Shown here: in pieces, positions 1 to 6,230 of the stretch
How the letters are laid out: each line of letters opens with the position of its first letter
Position numbering within the stretch: the stretch's first letter is position 1
Assembly: GCA_900754175.1 (NCBI GenBank)
Contig: CAAEBS010000014.1
Coordinates: forward strand, 1-10,211
DNA from: Clostridia bacterium
GTDB taxonomy: Bacteria; Bacillota; Clostridia; Oscillospirales; CAG-272
DNA: 10,211 bases
Reading direction: 5' to 3'
Notes under the pieces: model-generated
Seen by the model: only the letters and a program-made list of their open reading frames with translations
Told to the model about the DNA's origin: nothing
The model's database searches: none
Translations under genes and position numbers: made by a program

Positions 1-17
1 TTCCTTCTGGCGCGCCA
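1..17 (+). tRNA. possible 3' end of a tRNA gene (Arg-like), cut by window edge
   Basis: The first 17 bases end in CCA and contain CTGGCGC followed by G and CCA, which would fit the 3' acceptor strand, discriminator base and CCA of a tRNA whose 5' end begins GCGCCAG, a start I know from Firmicute tRNA-Arg genes. A terminator-like element follows on the same strand, and an integrase gene points at this end, as expected for an element inserted in a tRNA 3' end. Against it, the base that should be the invariant C61 is T, and TGGCGCGCCA is itself a palindrome. The rest of the gene is outside the window, so this is only a suggestion. Confidence 0.3.
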
Positions 18-29
18 TAAATAACGCTG

Positions 30-71
30 AAAGCCTTTATTTTCAAAGGTTTTCGGCTTTTTTATTTTTTG
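30..71 (+). terminator. plus-strand intrinsic terminator
   Basis: AAAGCC (30-35) pairs with GGCTTT (55-60), and a run of T broken by one A follows to position 70. An alternative inner stem, CCTTT (34-38) with AAAGG (45-49), also exists. The T-run is on the right, so it would stop transcription moving left to right, for instance from the putative tRNA at 1-17. For the leftward int transcript the hairpin lacks a T-run. Confidence 0.45.
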
Positions 72-84
72 CTGTGGTTGACGG

Positions 85-277
85 TTTGCTAATTGCTAAT
101 CACAGGTTTGGCATTTTGTGGTCAAGATCAATCACTTTTTCTGTATTTTCACAGTTAGCATTTTGCTAACACGCACTGCATTATCGACGGTATTTTCATT
201 CGGTTTTCAGCCCGTTTGCTAATACGGTGCGTTTTGCTAATTTGCTCTCTGCTAATAAAATCAGGTGTTATTAGCAA
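85..277. repeat. cluster of TTGCTAAT-type short repeats next to int
   Basis: The core TTTGCTAA or a close variant occurs at 85-92, 93-100 (TTGCTAAT), 162-169, 215-223 and 233-241. Partial copies lie at 241-246 (TTTGCT) and 251-256 (GCTAAT). Inverted copies occur at 155-160 (TTAGCA) and at 270-277 (ATTAGCAA, inside the 3' end of int). GTTAGCA (154-160) and TGCTAAC (164-170) form a perfect 7-bp inverted repeat. Tn916-type integrases bind arm repeats near the element ends with their N-terminal domain, so these are good candidates for arm-type Int or Xis sites. That role is inferred from position and repetition only. Confidence 0.6.
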
Positions 278-1643
278 GCTGGACAGACTCCAAAGCCTTT
301 TTGAGTAGTTCGGGATTGCTGGCAAGCAGGCTCGCAAGTGCTTCCGCATCAAGTGCAGGCGCAGCAGTGTCAGGTGTTTCTTCGGTCTTGCTTTTGTAAA
401 AGGACTGCTCCATTTCATCAGCAAGGCGACGGCGGTCCTCATCGAGGATGTGCGCATAGCGCTTGGTAACCATATCGGGAGAATTCCATCCGCCGTCACC
501 TTGTACTGCCTTCAAGTCGCCCTTGGAGAGCCGGAGTTTTACACCTGTGCTTGTATGCCGTAAACTATGAAACACTACGTGATCAACATCAATCGTCGGA
601 TCGTTCAGCCCGACAAGAACTTCCTTGAACCGTTTGTTCAGATGCTCGGTCATAATTGGGCGACCGTTGGCTTGGCAAATAATCAGTCCATAATCCATAT
701 AGCCGTCGTCACCGAGTTCCATTTTTAGTTTCATTTGGATTTCTCTGAGCTTTTCGAGCTTCTTTGCAACGGTTTCGGGAATATATACGTTGCGAATACT
801 GCCCTCCGTTTTCGGCTGCTTTAAGACAATTACCGTCCGTGTGCCCGGATAGAGGTTTGGAAAGCGGAAAAGTATGTCCATTTTGGGCAGTTTTTCAATC
901 AATTTCTTATCAACACGGTCAATCACACGGTCGATGTATAGCACCTGATCACTCCGGCTAAAGCGCTCCCACTGCGTTCCACCGACCTCGCCGCCGCGCA
1001 TACAACAAGCAAACGCCAGTTGTATCGCACAGTGCATCACATATAAGTCGTAGATGTCGGTGCGGTCGGTAAAGTCCAATACTCTTTGCAGTTGTTCGGG
1101 AGTCAATGCATCCCGTTTAGCTTCCTTGTGCTCTGGCAGTGTCGCATCCAAAAACGGATTTTTTGCAATGTACTCCCACTTTTTCGCCTGATTGAAAGCA
1201 CATCGCAGAACCTTGTGGATGTCATGGATGGTTGAGGGGCTGATATGCTCCCGCTTTGGTTTGCCCATATTGGTTGCCGGCTCTGCTTCGTTCAGCAGAA
1301 AATGATAAAAGTCATCGACGGTCTTGGTGCGGATGCTGCGAAGTTTTTTGTCGCCCCAATAGGGATGGACATAGTTTTCGAGCAAGCCGACATTTCCGTC
1401 ATAGGTTGATGCTACCCACTTTTTCTCACCGTATTTCTCGATGAACTCATACAAGAACTCGCTTACGGTAATATCATTGTGATTAACATGGGTATTTTGC
1501 TCTTTCTCATATTCAATCGTTGCTTTACGAGATTTAGCTGATGAGTAACTTAGACCAGATTCCCAGATTTGGTGTCGATTTGAACCTTCACCTTCATAGT
1601 AAACGACAGAATATGTTTTGCCTCTCTTTACGATTGAAGCCAT
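261..1643 (-). CDS. int: tyrosine recombinase/integrase of a Tn916-type mobile element
   Basis: Encodes a 460-aa site-specific tyrosine recombinase that would cut and rejoin element ends with the chromosome. The N-terminal ~50 residues look like an arm-DNA-binding domain, residues ~58-165 like the SAM-like core-binding domain, and ~178-405 are the catalytic domain. Visible catalytic residues: Arg216 (CMRGGEV), Lys278 (QPKTEGSIR), His359 and Arg362 (HSLRHT) and nucleophile Tyr396 (TKRYAH). The position usually held by the third histidine appears to be Trp386 (GGWNSPD), a substitution tolerated in some family members. ATG at 1643 was chosen over an ORF extension 14 codons upstream because CGGAGGT sits 8 bases before it and the extension overlaps xis. 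It follows xis by one base, so the two are probably co-transcribed and coupled. The tail (~420-460) is a short, probably helical extension. Confidence 0.95.
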   Translation of the reverse strand: MASIVKRGKTYSVVYYEGEGSNRHQIWESGLSYSSAKSRKATIEYEKEQNTHVNHNDITVSEFLYEFIEKYGEKKWVASTYDGNVGLLENYVHPYWGDKKLRSIRTKTVDDFYHFLLNEAEPATNMGKPKREHISPSTIHDIHKVLRCAFNQAKKWEYIAKNPFLDATLPEHKEAKRDALTPEQLQRVLDFTDRTDIYDLYVMHCAIQLAFACCMRGGEVGGTQWERFSRSDQVLYIDRVIDRVDKKLIEKLPKMDILFRFPNLYPGTRTVIVLKQPKTEGSIRNVYIPETVAKKLEKLREIQMKLKMELGDDGYMDYGLIICQANGRPIMTEHLNKRFKEVLVGLNDPTIDVDHVVFHSLRHTSTGVKLRLSKGDLKAVQGDGGWNSPDMVTKRYAHILDEDRRRLADEMEQSFYKSKTEETPDTAAPALDAEALASLLASNPELLKKALESVQLANNT

Positions 1644-1644
1644 A

Positions 1645-1854
1645 TCAAATACCTCCGTTATCAGTGATATTGTCAAGCCACTCATCGAAAGAGAGTTTTG
1701 AAATTCTTATGGTTCTGCCGATACGGACGATTTTGAACTCTCCCGAATTACACAATTCATATGCTTTTCTGCGACCAATATTTAATATGGTTCGTATTTC
1801 ATCGACAGAGTATGTTCGTTTTCCGACAGAATACTTCGGCACAATCTGTTCCAA
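1645..1854 (-). CDS. xis: excisionase-like small DNA-binding protein
   Basis: A 69-aa protein with a MerR/excisionase-type helix-turn-helix (YSVDEIRTILNIGRRKAYEL, ~15-34) followed by a short wing (FKIVRIGRTIRI, ~40-51) and a WLDNI end, the layout of the excisionase-family DNA-binding domain. It would bend the element ends and direct the integrase to excision. The start is TTG: AAAGGAG lies about 10 bases upstream, an in-frame TAA is three codons upstream, and no later Met exists. Immediately upstream of int, so a two-gene recombination operon behind the promoter at 1918-1946. The assignment rests on fold pattern and position. Confidence 0.88.
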   Translation of the reverse strand: MEQIVPKYSVGKRTYSVDEIRTILNIGRRKAYELCNSGEFKIVRIGRTIRISKLSFDEWLDNITDNGGI

Positions 1855-1917
1855 TTTAAATTAACTCCTTTCATACAAATGACTTGATTGTACCTGCTGG
1901 TCCTGTAAGACAAGCAG

Positions 1918-1946
1918 ATTATATCACCCGAAAGGCGGGATGTCAC
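1918..1946 (-). promoter_or_regulatory. sigma-A-type promoter for xis-int
   Basis: On the minus strand a -35 GTGACA (1941-1946) is followed after exactly 17 bases by a perfect -10 TATAAT (1918-1923), preceded by TG one base away (extended -10). Transcription would start near 1911, leaving a leader of about 57 bases before the TTG of xis. Within the spacer CCCG-CCTTT-CGGG forms a small inverted repeat that could be an operator. The leader contains another imperfect hairpin, CTGCT...AGCAG. Confidence 0.75.
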
Positions 1947-1981
1947 TTGTGCAAATCCTGATTTTTTCAATTAAAAATTCA

Positions 1982-2500
1982 CTATTTACGAACAACCTCA
2001 TAGTCCAGCCCTTTCCTGCTGTTGCAGTAAGTGCAGGTGCCTTTTGCTGTTTGATGTGGATCGACCCTGCGCAAATAGTAAATACCCGGATTATAAAAGT
2101 TATTGGCGCAGGTGCTGCAGAGACAGAGAGTCAGTTTTTGGGGAACATTTTTGATTAATCCGATGCTGACCGCCAGCGCATGGTTGATGCCGCAAATGTG
2201 CTTTTCGGACAGATGCCCGATGAAGTTGCCCAAGCGGCGTTTATCGACGGTGCGCAGCTGTTCTAGCAGGACGATAGAAGGCAATTTCAAGTCGCCCCCA
2301 GTATCGATGTAGTAATGAGTGGGAAGTTTGGCTTTCTCTCCGGCTTTACTTGTAATCGAGGCAACGATAACCGTAGGACTGTATTTGTTTCCAACATTAT
2401 TCTGGATGATTACGACGGGACGGCAGCCCTCTTGTTCAGAGCCGACACCGTGGCCTAGATCGGCGTAGTATATATCGCCACGTAAATATGTGTGTTTCAT
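1982..2500 (-). CDS. mazF: MazF-type mRNA interferase fused to a C-terminal cysteine-motif domain
   Basis: Encodes 172 aa. Residues 7-115 are a clear MazF/PemK (EndoA-type) ribonuclease toxin: RGDIYYADL, then CRPVVIIQNN with catalytic Arg27, NKYSPTVIVASITS with Thr50, LPTHYYI, and LLEQLRTVDKRRL. MazF proteins of about 115 aa cleave mRNA at short sequence motifs. Here ~55 residues are added with cysteines at 126, 128, 131, 156 and 159 (CxCxxC-x24-CxxC), a likely metal-binding fold followed by RKGLDYEVV. The same domain stands alone at 8326-8550. ATG at 2500 was chosen because AAAGGAGG is 9 bases upstream; the 64-codon in-frame extension covers a structured leader and does not resemble protein. 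No mazE is adjacent, so the protein may be unpaired, controlled by its leader, or use a different antitoxin. Confidence 0.9.
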   Translation of the reverse strand: MKHTYLRGDIYYADLGHGVGSEQEGCRPVVIIQNNVGNKYSPTVIVASITSKAGEKAKLPTHYYIDTGGDLKLPSIVLLEQLRTVDKRRLGNFIGHLSEKHICGINHALAVSIGLIKNVPQKLTLCLCSTCANNFYNPGIYYLRRVDPHQTAKGTCTYCNSRKGLDYEVVRK

Positions 2501-2953
2501 TTTGCGATACCTCCTTTGCGTATTTAGGTGTAATTTCGGTATGTAACCTGCCAAACGGTCGGGAGCGAGCCGACACCACGGGAGTTTCACCCCAACTGAC
2601 GGTCTGTCAGAGCCGCCCTCATCGTTTGCGACGGTTTTATCACGCTCGAACTGTGACTGGACGGGAGTATCATTGTGCTCTTTGCGGGTCACAGCGGAAC
2701 CGGGAGCTGCCCGGTATTCTAAGTCGGTAAATTTCGCTCGCTGGAAAACAGGTCATGGCGTACCGCTCTGCACGCTCACCGCAAAGAGAACGTATTTGGC
2801 AAGTTAATATTCAGTTTTCAAGGTTCAGAAAGGGAAAACCGGCATGGCAGTTTTTTGCGGGACCGCGATCAGGATAATCGGCGCTGCCATACTGCCGAAA
2901 AAGTTCCCTTCACTATACACGACATTTTTCGGCGATTTTTTATCGTGTCAAAT
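2501..2953 (-). promoter_or_regulatory. long gene-free leader with several RNA hairpins upstream of mazF
   Basis: This 453-base stretch has no credible gene on either strand. On the minus strand it holds, in order: a conserved 17-mer (2808-2824), a 10-bp long-range pairing (CCGCAAAGAG 2779-2788 with CTCTTTGCGG 2678-2687), and short stems at 2699-2715 (ACCGGG/CCCGGT), 2596-2610 (CTGAC/GTCAG) and 2558-2574 (GTCGG/CCGAC). A TTGACA lies at the far upstream end, just after the sigma stop, but has no good -10 at normal spacing. No T-run follows the hairpins. It looks like a structured 5' leader that could control mazF; I do not recognise it as a known riboswitch class. Confidence 0.5.
2808..2824 (-). 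repeat. conserved leader 17-mer, copy 1
   Basis: Minus strand reads ACCTTGAAAACTGAATA. It matches 16 of 17 bases with the copy at 8650-8666 and lies in the same orientation, 308 bases before the mazF start. It resembles, from memory, the CTTGAAAACTGNATA-type segment found in Firmicute 16S-23S rRNA spacers near antitermination signals; that link is not proven here. Confidence 0.6.
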
Positions 2954-3376
2954 TCATTGTTTACAAATTGTTTTCATTTTCCTTAATCCGCTGTGTATGC
3001 TGTTCCAAACAACGGAAATCGTGCATCCTTCGGACTGGGAGATTTCCACATAGCTCATGCAGAGAAAGTACCTTTTATAGATGCGCCGCTGTTGGGATGG
3101 GGTGAGCGTTCGGAATGCTTTTTGCAGTTTTCGTCGGCGCTCTTTTTGCTCCTGCAGGTCTTCGGGTACTTCGTCGTCGAGCAAATCTCTTTCATTTTCC
3201 GCGGTCAGGGCGTAATCTAAAGAGTAGTAGGCCTGATATCGACATAAGCGGCGCTGATACGCCTTTTCTTCCAATATAGAGCGGCGCATCATCTCCGCGA
3301 TTTCATCCGAGACCGAAATTACAGAGTCTTCGTTGTAAAGCTCCGGGTAATATTCCCGCAGATTGATCTCTTTCAT
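2954..3376 (-). CDS. sigma-70 family factor, element type (region 4 HTH)
   Basis: A 140-aa protein. The N-terminus (MKEINLREYYPELY...EIAEMMRRS) and the tail from ~86 (LQKAFRTLTPSQQRRIYKRYF..MSYVEISQSEGCTISVVWNSIHSGLRKMK) match the small sigma-like proteins common on clostridial conjugative elements. Residues ~90-135 are a sigma region 4 helix-turn-helix that would contact a -35 box or act as a transcription regulator. A standard region 2 is not evident, so it may not work as a full sigma factor alone. The start codon is six bases after the sortase stop and has no Shine-Dalgarno of its own, so translation is probably coupled to the sortase. It is followed by the structured mazF leader, a possible target. 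Confidence 0.82.
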   Translation of the reverse strand: MKEINLREYYPELYNEDSVISVSDEIAEMMRRSILEEKAYQRRLCRYQAYYSLDYALTAENERDLLDDEVPEDLQEQKERRRKLQKAFRTLTPSQQRRIYKRYFLCMSYVEISQSEGCTISVVWNSIHSGLRKMKTICKQ

Positions 3377-3382
3377 AGAAAA

Positions 3383-4249
3383 TCAGGAGCGTTTGGCTTT
3401 CAGTCGGATAATGCCGTACAGAAACACGGATATTAAGAGAATGAGCAGGGCAAAAAGCAGCCCTTCCGTAAGCCCGTTTCGGTACTCGTTCGTCCATGTA
3501 GATCGGTGAACAGCCGTGTCGGTGTGCTCAGGCTTCGCTTCTGACGGTTTAGAAGAAGCGGAGAGCGTTTCGTCGGGGAAAATCCGATGTCCGCGCACAA
3601 GCAGGCGGTGCGTATTCGTGCCGTATGGCGTACAGGTCAAAAGCGTCAGAAGGTCTTCGCCGTCGATGATCTGAATGGCGTTGGTGTCATCGGGTGTTGT
3701 GACCGTGATTTGATCTACCTCATATGTCAAAGTTTTATTCAGCACGTAGAGATAGATTAGATCACCTTCCTTGACCTGATCCAGATCGGTGAACATTTTG
3801 GAGTCTGCTCTGCCGGAGTGTGCGGCTAAAACGGCATGCGTGCTTTTTCCGCCGACAGGCAGAGAAGAACTCGGCAGGTGCCCTGCGCCTTTGCTGAGCT
3901 CGTTTTCCGTGCAGCCGTGATAGATTGGCAGGCGAATTTGAATGGATGGAATTTCCACATAGCCCATGATGCCGTCTTCGGTCGTGCAGAGAAGTTCGCC
4001 GTAGTCCGGGCGTTCTTTCTCATCGGTCTCGCCGGTAAAAAGGGCATCGTTATAGATTTCGGCTTGTTTGAATGCGTCGGTCAGATCGGCATTCTCAATT
4101 TTTGCAAGCGCCTTTTCGTACTCGGTCAGGACAACAGATTGCTTTTGTTCGGCATACCAGTTCCCGAACGCCGGGTATGCGGCTGCCCCGATGCCGATGA
4201 GGAAAAGAACAAGAAAAAGAACGTGCAGCAAAATTCGCTTTTTGTGCAT
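3383..4249 (-). CDS. class C-type pilus sortase
   Basis: A 288-aa membrane transpeptidase that would cut LPXTG-like motifs of the upstream pilins and join them to pilin lysines. N-terminal membrane segment ~6-24, catalytic domain ~90-222, C-terminal membrane segment ~263-282 and basic tail, the two-anchor layout of pilin-polymerising sortases. Catalytic residues: His144 (LAAHSG), Cys206 (LLTCTPYG) and Arg215 (THRLLVRGHR). Residues ~75-83 (DEKERPDYG) occupy the place of the class C lid loop, but no classic DP-aromatic lid is clear. ATG at 4249 is preceded by AAGGAG at 6 bases; an upstream in-frame extension of 15 codons runs into the terminator-like hairpin and was rejected. It follows the backbone pilin gene in the same operon and is the only sortase seen. 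Confidence 0.93.
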   Translation of the reverse strand: MHKKRILLHVLFLVLFLIGIGAAAYPAFGNWYAEQKQSVVLTEYEKALAKIENADLTDAFKQAEIYNDALFTGETDEKERPDYGELLCTTEDGIMGYVEIPSIQIRLPIYHGCTENELSKGAGHLPSSSLPVGGKSTHAVLAAHSGRADSKMFTDLDQVKEGDLIYLYVLNKTLTYEVDQITVTTPDDTNAIQIIDGEDLLTLLTCTPYGTNTHRLLVRGHRIFPDETLSASSKPSEAKPEHTDTAVHRSTWTNEYRNGLTEGLLFALLILLISVFLYGIIRLKAKRS

Positions 4250-4270
4250 AAAAGTCTCCTTAATTAAACG

Positions 4271-4304
4271 GAGCCCGCCTGTAAGTTTCAACACAGGCGG
4301 GCTC
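4271..4304 (-). terminator. perfect 12-bp hairpin between pilin and sortase genes
   Basis: GAGCCCGCCTGT (4271-4282) and ACAGGCGGGCTC (4293-4304) form a GC-rich 12-bp stem with a 10-base loop, 15 bases after the pilin stop. On the minus strand it is followed by CGTTTAATTAAGG, so the T-run is weak. It may be a leaky terminator or an mRNA-stabilising element that gives much pilin and less sortase, a common arrangement in pilus operons. It ends just before the sortase Shine-Dalgarno. Confidence 0.7.
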
Positions 4305-4319
4305 GCTTGTTATGCTATT

Positions 4320-6218
4320 TTACTCGTCAAACTTGTCTTTTTTCTTGAAAACCAGAAGCAGAATAACCGCCGCGGCACTGAGCATGGCGAGAGTCATGCC
4401 GCCGGCTGCAAGAAGCGTGGTGCCGGCATCGCCGGTTTTCGGCAGGCGATACCCGCGTGTGTTCATCACACGAATCGGCACAATGGCGGAAGCCGAGCCG
4501 TTATCGTCGTTCATGTCTTTGGCGTTGCCGTTTTCAAACGCTTCGGCAGTCAGCCCGCTTTTTCCGCAGGTGCCGCAGATCTTGCCGGACTCTTTCGCGC
4601 GGATTTCCACGGTGATGAAATTTCCGAGCAGCGTGTAATTTGCATCCGTGTTGATCTCCGTCACGCGGTAGATGTCGTCTTCAAGACCTTTTAAGAAAAG
4701 ATGCCCGGAACTGCCGGGGGTCAAAACGGAAGCATCGTCTTCACTTTCGGCATGTCCGCTGACGAGGTAATTGCCGTTATCATCGGAATTTGCGGTTACC
4801 CAATAACCGTCGGTCGTGTTGTAGAGCTTGAACTGTACCTTAGAATAATCGCCGAGGTTATCCGAGAACAGCTTTAAGAGGTCTAATCCGTACACGTAGA
4901 AATGGCAGTCGTCCGTTAAAGTGTCCGAATACGCCGTGTTGGTGCGCGACCACGTTAAGGTGACTTCGTTCGGGTTGCCGATGTCGCCGTATACCGGCGT
5001 AGCGGAAACGGAAGCCGTGTACGTGATGCGCATGGTGCAGCCGGAGTAACCGCGGTATAAGCTTGTGTTCGGATCATAAACCGCATCGCTGTTGTTGAGC
5101 TCTTCTAAGCCGGCGTCGGTCATTTTGATACGCATGACGGATTTATCGCCCAAAGCGCTGTACGAAACGGCAAATTTTCCGTCCTGCTCCGTCCAAACCG
5201 CCACGCGGCTTTCTTCGGTGCAGGATCTGTCACTGAACCATTCCATGCGGACGTCATTTTTACGGTACGAAAGCCCGGCACTCAGTGTGTCCGTATACGT
5301 ATATTCGGAGAAAGAGGTGGCGCGGGATGTGATCGACGACAGCGTAGAGAGGATCTGGTATTCGATCACGTCCCCGATGGAGCCGGTGGCGGTGTGCGCA
5401 TAGCCGTCCGTGATCGAATTTGTGTCGTCGTTTTTGCCGGTATCGGCTTTGGACTCGCGCAGCGTCTTTTCAAGTGTCGGCGCGGTGCGCTCGTTTTTGG
5501 GGTAAACGGTAACGTCGTAGTTCCAGTTCATACCGTCAATGCTCGTCATCGGCAGTGAAAGCAGGAACGGCGCGGTGGTGTTGGAAACTGTTTCGGGAAC
5601 CTGCGTTTCCACAAACAGGTATAATCCCTGCTCGAGTTCCGCAGCCGAGGTGTGCCCTGTGCCGTCCGTTTCCGGCATAGAAGTGCCGTTTTGGCGGATA
5701 AAAGCTTCCAGTGCGTTTTTCGTCCGGCTTTCCGCTGTGTTCAGATGATCGGAAAGCGCATCGATCAAGGTATCCGAAGTGAAATACAAGTCGCCGCGGT
5801 CGGTTTTGTAGGCGTCTTCGGAAGTGAGATCAAGGCAATTCATAAGCGCGGTGGTTTTGTCGCCGCCCGGCAATTTATACAGCAGCATATTTTGATGTTC
5901 GCCGTCCTTTGTTTCGGCATGTACCGCAAGATCGGCGATTTTGGCATAGCTGAATACAACGCCTTCGATGGCGTACGGCATCAGGGTGTTTTCCACGTTT
6001 TCGTCGGCATAACCGGTTGAAATGTACGTGTTGTCTCCCAGAACACCGTCTGCGTGCGCAGAGGTGAAATCGTATTTATAAAGCGATACAGATGCTTTTC
6101 TGTCGGTGTCAATCACGGCCTGCGGAACAGAAGCCGCCGAAACCGACAGGATGCCGGAGAATAAAACCAGTGCGGCGGAGAGAACCGCGCCGAACTTTGT
6201 GAGTCGTTTTGTTTTCAT
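4320..6218 (-). CDS. major (backbone) pilin with LPKTG sorting signal
   Basis: A 632-aa secreted pilus subunit. Signal peptide ~1-28 (KTKR start, hydrophobic core, VSA|A cleavage). The pilin motif VYPKN carries Lys241, the likely attachment lysine for polymerisation. An isopeptide-forming backbone domain covers ~280-425, and a Cna_B/SpaA-like domain ~440-587 has a candidate isopeptide lysine near 449 and the E-box YRVTEIN (Glu521). The C-terminus has RLPKTG (591-596), a membrane helix ~599-624 and a positively charged tail: a complete cell-wall sorting signal. A CGTCG pair of cysteines (548, 551) lies in the last domain. AAAGGA sits 8 bases before the ATG and only 12 bases separate it from the adhesin gene, so the two are co-transcribed. 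It would be polymerised by the sortase at 3383-4249. Confidence 0.93.
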   Translation of the reverse strand: MKTKRLTKFGAVLSAALVLFSGILSVSAASVPQAVIDTDRKASVSLYKYDFTSAHADGVLGDNTYISTGYADENVENTLMPYAIEGVVFSYAKIADLAVHAETKDGEHQNMLLYKLPGGDKTTALMNCLDLTSEDAYKTDRGDLYFTSDTLIDALSDHLNTAESRTKNALEAFIRQNGTSMPETDGTGHTSAAELEQGLYLFVETQVPETVSNTTAPFLLSLPMTSIDGMNWNYDVTVYPKNERTAPTLEKTLRESKADTGKNDDTNSITDGYAHTATGSIGDVIEYQILSTLSSITSRATSFSEYTYTDTLSAGLSYRKNDVRMEWFSDRSCTEESRVAVWTEQDGKFAVSYSALGDKSVMRIKMTDAGLEELNNSDAVYDPNTSLYRGYSGCTMRITYTASVSATPVYGDIGNPNEVTLTWSRTNTAYSDTLTDDCHFYVYGLDLLKLFSDNLGDYSKVQFKLYNTTDGYWVTANSDDNGNYLVSGHAESEDDASVLTPGSSGHLFLKGLEDDIYRVTEINTDANYTLLGNFITVEIRAKESGKICGTCGKSGLTAEAFENGNAKDMNDDNGSASAIVPIRVMNTRGYRLPKTGDAGTTLLAAGGMTLAMLSAAAVILLLVFKKKDKFDE

Positions 6219-6230
6219 AGCGTTGTCCTT

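Noticed and set aside
85..277. TTGCTAAT repeats as a CRISPR array
   Set aside because: Units are only about 8 bases, irregularly spaced and in both orientations, with no spacers of constant length.
155..499. Minus-strand ORF of 114 codons
   Set aside because: It overlaps the 3' part of int in another frame and resembles no protein; shadow.
1782..1970. Minus-strand 62-codon ORF over the xis start
   Set aside because: Its coding span contains the xis-int promoter and overlaps xis out of frame; the xis frame has a helix-turn-helix and a good ribosome site.
2501..2692. N-terminal extension of the MazF reading frame by 64 codons
   Set aside because: The internal ATG at 2500 has an excellent Shine-Dalgarno and begins a normal MazF N-terminus; the extension covers hairpins and has no MazF similarity.
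2501..2700. A mazE antitoxin gene upstream of mazF
   Set aside because: No minus-strand frame between the sigma factor and mazF encodes a ribbon-helix-helix or AbrB-like small protein with a ribosome site.
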